A stretch of DNA of 64,000 nucleotides, from contig NZ_JAYMGI010000002.1 of NCBI RefSeq assembly GCF_035825295.1, positions 5,509,501 through 5,573,500 of the forward strand. Direction: 5' to 3'. This document shows positions 58,822 to 64,000 of the stretch, piece after piece. The notes beneath the pieces are model-generated. The model was given only the letters and a program-made list of their open reading frames with translations. It did no database searches and was not told the origin of the DNA. Source of the stretch: Actinacidiphila sp. DG2A-62 (GTDB lineage: Bacteria > Actinomycetota > Actinomycetes > Streptomycetales > Streptomycetaceae). Both the position numbers and the translations under genes were made by a program. How positions within the stretch are numbered: position 1 is the first letter of the stretch; each line of letters opens with the position of its first letter.

Positions 58822-60042
58822 ATGAGCGAGACGCACCCCGGAACGGGGGAAACGGACCACCGCAGCCGGAACGTCCTCGCGGTGATCCCCGCGCGCGGCG
58901 GCTCCAAGGGCGTGCCCGGGAAGAACCTCGCCGCGGTCGGCGGCATACCGCTGGTCGCGCGGGCGGTCCGCGCGTGCCGCGGGGCGCACCGCGTCACCTC
59001 GGTGGTCGTCTCCACCGACGACCCCGCGACCGCCGAGACCGCTCGCGCCGCCGGCGCCGACGTGGTGCTGCGGCCCGCCGCCATCGCCGGGGACACCGCG
59101 ACCAGCGAGGCCGCGGTCCTGCACGCGATGGACGCGCACGCCGTGACGACCGGCGCCGCCGCCGACGTGGTGCTGCTGGTGCAGTGCACCAGCCCCTTCC
59201 TCACCAGCGAGGAGATCGACGACTGCGTCGCCGCGATCACCGAGGGCGGCGCCGACACCGCGCACACCGTCGCCGCGTTCCACGGCTTCGTCTGGCGCGA
59301 GGACGCCGGCCCGCAGGGGGCGTTCGGCGTCAACCACGACCGGGCGACCCGGCCGCGGCGCCAGGACCGGCCGCAGGATTTGCTGGAGACCGGCGCCGCG
59401 TACGCCATGCGCGCCGACGGCTTCCGCGTCTCCAACCACCGCTTCTTCGGCCGCACCGCGCTGATCCCCACCGACCCCGCCCGGGTGCTGGAGATCGACG
59501 AGCCGGCCGACCTGGCCAGGGCCCGCGCGCTGGCGCCGCTGCTGGACCCGGCCGCGACCACCCCGGGCCGCGACGAGATCGACGCGGTCGTCCTGGACTT
59601 CGACGGCACCCAGACCGACGACCGGGTGCTGATCGACGCCGACGGCCGCGAGACGGTCGCCGTGCACCGCGGCGACGGCCTCGGCATCGCGGCGCTGCGC
59701 CGCGCCGGGCTGCCGGTCCTGATCCTGTCCACCGAGACCAACCCGGTCGTCGCCGCACGGGCCCGCAAGCTGCGGGTCCCCGTGCTGCACGGCATCGACC
59801 GCAAGGACCTCGCACTCAAGCAGTGGTGCGAGGAGAACGGCATCGCGCCCGAACGGGTCCTGTACGCCGGCAACGACGTCAACGACATGGGCTGCTTCGC
59901 CCTGGTCGGCTGGCCCGTCGCCGTCGCCGGGGCCCACGACGTGGTGCGCGCCGCGGCGCGCGCCGTCACCACCGCGCACGGCGGCCAGGGAGCGATCCGC
60001 GAGATCGCCGCGTGGCTGCTCGGTCCCTCGCTGGACCGCTGA
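58822..60042 (+). CDS. CMP-nonulosonate cytidylyltransferase fused to a HAD phosphatase
   Basis: 406 aa. The N-terminal NeuA/KdsB-like domain (about 1-240) has AVIPARGGSKGVPGKNLAAV, TSVVVSTDDPATAETARAAG, VLLVQCTSPFLTSEEIDDCV and ARPRRQDRPQDLLETGAAYA-type sequence. The C-terminal HAD domain (about 250-406) has VVLDFDGTQTDD, VHRGDGLGIAALRRAGLPVL and ERVLYAGNDVNDMGC, the KDO-8-P/Kdn-9-P phosphatase type. The fusion could dephosphorylate a nonulosonate-9-phosphate and activate it with CTP. ATG 58822 follows AGGAG. NeuB follows after 71 bp. Confidence 0.88.
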   Translation: MSETHPGTGETDHRSRNVLAVIPARGGSKGVPGKNLAAVGGIPLVARAVRACRGAHRVTSVVVSTDDPATAETARAAGADVVLRPAAIAGDTATSEAAVLHAMDAHAVTTGAAADVVLLVQCTSPFLTSEEIDDCVAAITEGGADTAHTVAAFHGFVWREDAGPQGAFGVNHDRATRPRRQDRPQDLLETGAAYAMRADGFRVSNHRFFGRTALIPTDPARVLEIDEPADLARARALAPLLDPAATTPGRDEIDAVVLDFDGTQTDDRVLIDADGRETVAVHRGDGLGIAALRRAGLPVLILSTETNPVVAARARKLRVPVLHGIDRKDLALKQWCEENGIAPERVLYAGNDVNDMGCFALVGWPVAVAGAHDVVRAAARAVTTAHGGQGAIREIAAWLLGPSLDR

Positions 60043-60113
60043 ACCGCCGCACCGCCGTACCGGCGGGAACCGCAGCCGCATCCCCACGACACCGAATCCG
60101 AAGGAACATCCCC

Positions 60114-61079
60114 GTGACCTCTCCGCAGAACACCCTCCCGGCCAACCTCCGCGCCGTCGGCTCCCGCCACATTGGCAACGGCCAGCCCGTCTACGTCACC
60201 GGCGAGATCGGCATCAACCACAACGGCGACCTGGAGAACGCGTTCGCGCTGATCGACGCGGCCGTCGCCGCGGGCTGCGACGCGGTGAAGTTCCAGAAGC
60301 GCACCCCGGAGATCTGCACCCCGCGCGACCAGTGGGAGATCGAGCGCGACACCCCCTGGGGCCGGATGACCTACATCGACTACCGCCACCGGGTGGAGTT
60401 CGACGAGGACGGCTACCGCGCCATCGATGAGTACTGCCGCAAGCGCGGCATCGACTGGTTCGCCTCCCCGTGGGACGTGCCGTCGGTGGAGTTCCTGGAG
60501 AAGTTCGACGTCCCCGCGCACAAGGTGGCCTCCGCCTGCCTCACCGACGACGAGCTGCTGCGCGCGCTGCGCGCCACCGGCCGCACCGTCATCCTGTCCA
60601 CCGGCATGTCGACGCCCAAGCAGATCCGGCACGCCGTCGAGGTCCTCGGCAGCGACAACATCGTGCTCTGCCACGCCACGTCGACCTACCCGGCCAAGCA
60701 CGAGGAGCTCAACCTGCGGATGATCAACACCCTGCAGAACGAGTACCCGAACGTGCCGGTCGGCTACTCCGGCCACGAGGTCGGCCTGCAGACCACGCTC
60801 GCCGCGGTCGCGCTCGGCGCGGTCTTCGTCGAGCGGCACATCACCCTCGACCGCGCGATGTGGGGCTCGGACCAGGCCGCGTCCGTGGAGTCCCAGGGCC
60901 TGGAGCGCCTGGTGCGCGACATCCGCATCATCGAGTCCTCGCTCGGCGACGGCGTGAAGAAGGTCTACGAGGGCGAGCTGGGCCCGATGAAGAAGCTGCG
61001 CCGGGTGCCGGGCGTCGTCGCCGAGGCCGAGGCGCGCGCCGCGGCCGACGCGGACTCCGCCGCGACCGCGTCGGTCTGA
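60114..61079 (+). CDS. neuB: NeuB-family nonulosonate (Kdn/sialate) synthase
   Basis: 321 aa from GTG 60114 (AAGGAA upstream). TIM-barrel synthase: GEIGINHNGDLENAFALIDA, CDAVKFQKRTPEICTP, DWFASPWDVPSVEFLEKFDV, KVASACLTDDELLRALRATG and GYSGHEVGLQTTLAAVALGA, FVERHITLDRAMWGSDQAAS. It condenses PEP with a mannose-type sugar (or its 6-phosphate). The C-terminal SAF/antifreeze-like domain normal in NeuB is missing; the protein ends with an Ala/Asp tail. With no UDP-GlcNAc epimerase nearby, Kdn is a plausible product. Confidence 0.88.
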   Translation: MTSPQNTLPANLRAVGSRHIGNGQPVYVTGEIGINHNGDLENAFALIDAAVAAGCDAVKFQKRTPEICTPRDQWEIERDTPWGRMTYIDYRHRVEFDEDGYRAIDEYCRKRGIDWFASPWDVPSVEFLEKFDVPAHKVASACLTDDELLRALRATGRTVILSTGMSTPKQIRHAVEVLGSDNIVLCHATSTYPAKHEELNLRMINTLQNEYPNVPVGYSGHEVGLQTTLAAVALGAVFVERHITLDRAMWGSDQAASVESQGLERLVRDIRIIESSLGDGVKKVYEGELGPMKKLRRVPGVVAEAEARAAADADSAATASV

Positions 61080-61111
61080 CCGGACGACGGACGAGCGGGA
61101 GCGCGGGGCCC

Positions 61112-62371
61112 ATGACCGGACAGCCCGGACAGCCCGGACAGGCCGTACGGCCCGACGACGCGGGGACGCATCCGCCGGAGCAGGTGGCCGGCGGACGCCG
61201 CCCCGCGCCGGGCGCCGGCACGGTCGCCCTGGTCGAGTCCCCGGTGCAGCTGCTCAACGTCCTGGAGTGGGCGCACGTGCGCCCGCCCGAGCCGCCGGTG
61301 GTCCCCGCCGCCCGCAGGGGCGTCGCGGGCCCGGCCGCCGGGCCCGCGGACGCCGGCGCGAGCGGCCCGGGCGGCGACGGCGCCGGTACGGCCGGCGGCG
61401 GTGAGGGCGACGCCGGTACGGCCGGCCCGGCGCCGGACCGCTGCTGATCGTCGTGCTGTCGCCGTCCGACCCGACCAGCCGCGGCCAGTTGCGCCGGATG
61501 GCCGAACTCGCCCGCGACGAGGGGGTGGTGGTGCGCTGGTACGAGGCCCGCGGCGGTCGCGGCGGACTGCTGCGCACCGCGTTCGCGCTCGCCCCGACGC
61601 TGCTACGGGTACGCCGCCTGGTGGTCGGCGACCCCTTCTCCCGGCTGGTGCAGGTGCTGTTGCCGCTGTGCCGGCGGGCGAAGGACCTCACGGTGGTGGA
61701 CGACGGCACGGCGACCATGGAGTTCACCGAGATCCTGGCCCGCGGCGGCCGGCTGGTGCGCTGGCACCGCAGCGGCCACCGCAGGTCCCCGGCCGACGTG
61801 GTCCTCGGCGTCTTCTCCTCCGCCGCGCGGCGCCGGCTCACCCGGCAGGCGGCGCCGGGTGGAGCTGTTCAGCGCGATGCCGGCGTCGCCGCCGGCCGGG
61901 ATGGCGCTGCGGGCCAACCGGTTCGCCTGGACCCGCAGCCGGTTCGGGCCGCCGCGCACCCTCCAGGGCACCGACCTGGTGGGCACGTCGCTGGTCGAGA
62001 CCGGCGTGGTCGACCCCGAGCGCTACCTCACGGTGGTCCGCGGGCTGGCCGAACGCCACGGCGCCAAACGGTACTTCGCGCACCGGCGGGAGGCGGCGGA
62101 CAAGCTGCACCGGCTGGCGGCGGAGACCGGCCTGGAGATCGTCCGGCCCGACCTGCCGCTGGAACTCGTCGCGCGGCGCGGGCCGATCGGGCGCTCGGTG
62201 CTGTCGTTCCCGTCGACGGTCGTCCACACGCTGCCGCTCGCGCTGGCGGGGACCGGGGTCGACGTGGTCGTCGTCGACATCGACGCGGAGTGGCTCACCC
62301 CCGCGGCCTCCCCCCGCGCGCACACCTTCCTCACGACGATCACCCAGTCCGCGCACAACGCTGGGCGCTGA
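61112..62371 (+). pseudogene. Second polysialyltransferase-like gene, two frameshifts
   Basis: The start (ATG 61112) gives an Gln/Pro/Gly leader, then GTVALVESPVQLLNVLEWAH. The frame changes near 61430 (GPLLIVVLSPSDPTSRGQLR, LTVVDDGTATMEFTEILARG) and again near 61855 (VELFSAMPASPPAGMALRAN, RYLTVVRGLAERHGAKRYFA, DVVVVDIDAEWLTPAASPRA). The pieces together resemble the polysialyltransferase/DUF-type transferases that begin ALVESPxQLLN. Two single-base errors or mutations would account for it. It may be intact in reality. Confidence 0.65.
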
Positions 62372-62416
62372 GCCGGTCAGGGGCGGGGGTTGCGTCGACG
62401 CTGGGCGTCAGCAAAG

Positions 62417-62571
62417 AGGGGGCGCGGGGAACTGCGCGACCAGCCTCCCCCAGGGCTTCGCCTGGGAGGTGCCCCCTGCGGCCCGCAGGTCGTCACCGCC
62501 CCGAAGGGGCAGATCGGTCCGATCCGGACCACCGGCCGTGGTGGGTTGCTCGCGCAGTTCCCCGCGCCCCT
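62417..62571. repeat. Dispersed palindromic repeat, copy D (inverted core)
   Basis: 155 bp with the same arms, but the core (GCGGCCCGCAGGTCGTCACC, CCGGACCACCGGCC) is in the opposite orientation to copies A-C. It occupies the 304-bp gap before the GT4 gene; no gene is seen there. Confidence 0.8.
62445..62476. repeat. Short palindromic repeat nested in copy D
   Basis: CTCCCCCAGGGCTTCGCCTG-GGAGGTGCCCCC. It is the reverse-complement orientation of the 53970 and 58651 repeats. Confidence 0.7.
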
Positions 62572-62675
62572 GGGGCGCAACGTTGAGCGCGAACGGAACC
62601 CGCGCCCCTGATCGGCGCAGCGCCGAGCGTCAAGACGGCGTTCGCCGGGGGAGGTGCGGACGTAACCTGTGGATC

Positions 62676-64000
62676 ATGTTCGTCCGGTTGAGTGCCCGAA
62701 TGGCGGGCACCTTACCCAACCCCACGCGCCCACCGCGCACCACGCACATCGCCGTGCTCTCGACCGCCGTCCTGGACGGCGACTCCCGCGCGCGCCGGGT
62801 CGCGACCGCCGCGCGCGACGCCGGCTACCGCGTCACCCTGATCGGCCGCGCCGGCCCGACCCCCGACGGCCCGGCGCCGAGCGCCTCCGCGCCGCGCGGA
62901 GCCGCGCCGGGCGGAACCGGAGCGCCGCGCGAGGCGACCGCGCCGCCGGGCGTGGCCGTCCGCCACATCCGGGTGCGGGACGTGCTCCGGACGCACCGCG
63001 AACGCCGCCCGCACCCCGTCCCGCGCTGGCCGCTGGCCTACCGCAGCGCCGAGGCGTACGACCACCGGACCGCCCAACTGGCCGCCGCCCGCGCCCTGCT
63101 GGCCACCCGCGGCGCGGAACTCGCCCTGGTGCACCGCCCGTTGCCGCTGCTCGCGGCGGCCAGGACCGCGTACATCCTGGCCTGGCTGCGGCACGGGCTG
63201 CGGGCCGGCTGGGTCAGGGTGCGGGCCGCCCAGCACCGCGCCGCCGTGCGCCGGCGCCGGCACCCCACGACACGCCTGGACAACCTGCTGACCGCCGCCA
63301 CGCGGCTGCTGCTCGGCCGCCGGGCCTGGCGCCGGCTGGACCCCGGACTGCTGGACGAGGAAGTCGCGTTCGGGCCGGTCCTGGACACCGTGCGCCCGCA
63401 CCTGATCCACGCGCTCGGCCACCGGGCGCTGGGCGTGGCGATCCGGGCGGCGCTGCGCGCGGAGGCGTCCGGGCACCGCATCGAGGTGGTGTGGGACGTG
63501 CCGCCGCGCACCCCCGAGGCGGACCGCAGGGCGCAGGCGGCGGCCGAGGCGCACGAGCGGACGTTCGCGCGCGAGGCGGACGGCGTGGTGACCGTCGGCG
63601 ACCGGCTCGCGGCCGAACTGCGCGCCCGGCACGGCCTGTCGGCCACCCCCACGGTCGCCCGCAACACCCCGCCGCTCACCGAGCCGCCCGAGCACCCGGC
63701 GGGCGGGGTGCGGGCACGCTGCCGGCTGGCCGCGGACGTGCCGCTGCTGGTGCACACCGGGCCGGTCACGCCGGACCGGGGAGCGGCCACCGTGGTCGAG
63801 GCGCTGCCCAAGCTCTACGACCTACACGCCGCCTTCGTGGTGCCCGACCCGGCTGACGCGGAGCTGGCCGCGCTGCGCGAGCGCGCCGCCCAACTCGGCG
63901 TCCACGCACGGCTGCACGTCCTGCCGTACGTCCCCGTCGAGGAGGTGCCGGCCTTCCTCGCCTCGGCCGACATCGGCGTCCTGCCGGTGCGCCAACTCCC
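62676..64000 (+). CDS. GT4-type glycosyltransferase, C-terminus beyond window
   Basis: At least 441 residues, open to the end of the window. A GT-B N-terminal domain (THIAVLSTAVLDGDSRARRV, ARDAGYRVTLIGRAG, RPHLIHALGHRALGVAIRAA, READGVVTVGDRLAAELRAR) is followed by the start of the GT4 donor domain (VPLLVHTGPVTPDRGAATVV, ARLHVLPYVPVEEVPAFLAS, ADIGVLPVRQL). ATG 62676 or 62700 could be the start. A TTA codon at 62712 lies just after, suggesting bldA control. It is probably part of the same glycopolymer cluster. Confidence 0.8.
   Translation, partial: MFVRLSARMAGTLPNPTRPPRTTHIAVLSTAVLDGDSRARRVATAARDAGYRVTLIGRAGPTPDGPAPSASAPRGAAPGGTGAPREATAPPGVAVRHIRVRDVLRTHRERRPHPVPRWPLAYRSAEAYDHRTAQLAAARALLATRGAELALVHRPLPLLAAARTAYILAWLRHGLRAGWVRVRAAQHRAAVRRRRHPTTRLDNLLTAATRLLLGRRAWRRLDPGLLDEEVAFGPVLDTVRPHLIHALGHRALGVAIRAALRAEASGHRIEVVWDVPPRTPEADRRAQAAAEAHERTFAREADGVVTVGDRLAAELRARHGLSATPTVARNTPPLTEPPEHPAGGVRARCRLAADVPLLVHTGPVTPDRGAATVVEALPKLYDLHAAFVVPDPADAELAALRERAAQLGVHARLHVLPYVPVEEVPAFLASADIGVLPVRQL

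Overview
The window is very GC-rich, densely coded actinobacterial chromosome. Gene content points to a streptomycete (Streptomyces or a close relative). The evidence is the WhiJ-type XRE/DUF397/anti-sigma cassettes, a CebR-type operator in front of a cellulose-active LPMO, TTA codons near the starts of two genes, and a core order of trpS, D,D-carboxypeptidase, SCO4848-like membrane protein, sdhCDAB, acyl-CoA mutase and nonulosonate/glycosyltransferase genes. No rRNA, tRNA or CRISPR array was seen.

1-3.2 kb: an anti-sigma-like ATPase and small coupled genes, with a truncated XRE regulator at the left edge. They lead into a frameshifted DUF6879 gene, the C-terminal stump of an ATP-grasp ligase and an intact PIMT-like methyltransferase. 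This looks like a decayed graspetide locus grafted onto a WhiJ-type cassette. 3.2-11.8 kb: a MocR/PdxR regulator, a frameshifted EamA-type transporter, a 203-bp tandem duplication of a palindromic repeat, rocD, trpS, a 2'-5' RNA ligase-like gene, and a TetR/NmrA pair with twin operators. 11.8-14.5 kb: a cellulolytic pair, AA10 LPMO-CBM2 and GH12-CBM2, behind a CebR box.

14.5-19 kb: a polyprenyl-phosphoryl-arabinose-type set (DprE2, DprE1, PAP2 phosphatase, UbiA phosphoribosyltransferase, GtrA). It is followed by YihY, a D,D-carboxypeptidase and an SCO4848-like protein. 22-25.7 kb: a secreted S53 peptidase coupled to a large secreted protein that resembles a subtilase without its protease domain. 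25.9-28.8 kb: a second WhiJ-type cassette. 28.8-38.2 kb: an oxidoreductase/TetR pair, a TetR-DCC-membrane protein group with palindromic operators, an MMPL transporter with extra C-terminal domains, and a two-component system.

38.3-53.4 kb: a double carboxymuconolactone decarboxylase, a gene pair of a DUF4132 protein and a small beta-grasp-like protein ending in Gly-Gly, the sdhCDAB operon, a divergent OHCU decarboxylase homologue, an ECF sigma factor with a membrane partner, an IS982-type insertion, an L,D-transpeptidase, an acyl-CoA mutase large subunit and a TetR regulator. 53.4-64 kb: a cell-wall glycopolymer cluster with an acyltransferase, two polysialyltransferase-like proteins, GT2 and GT4 glycosyltransferases, a CMP-nonulosonate synthetase/phosphatase fusion and a NeuB-type synthase. 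It probably makes a Kdn or sialic-acid-like polymer such as teichulosonic acid. Several genes are broken by single-base shifts, mostly in G/C runs. Some may be true decay and some may be sequencing errors.
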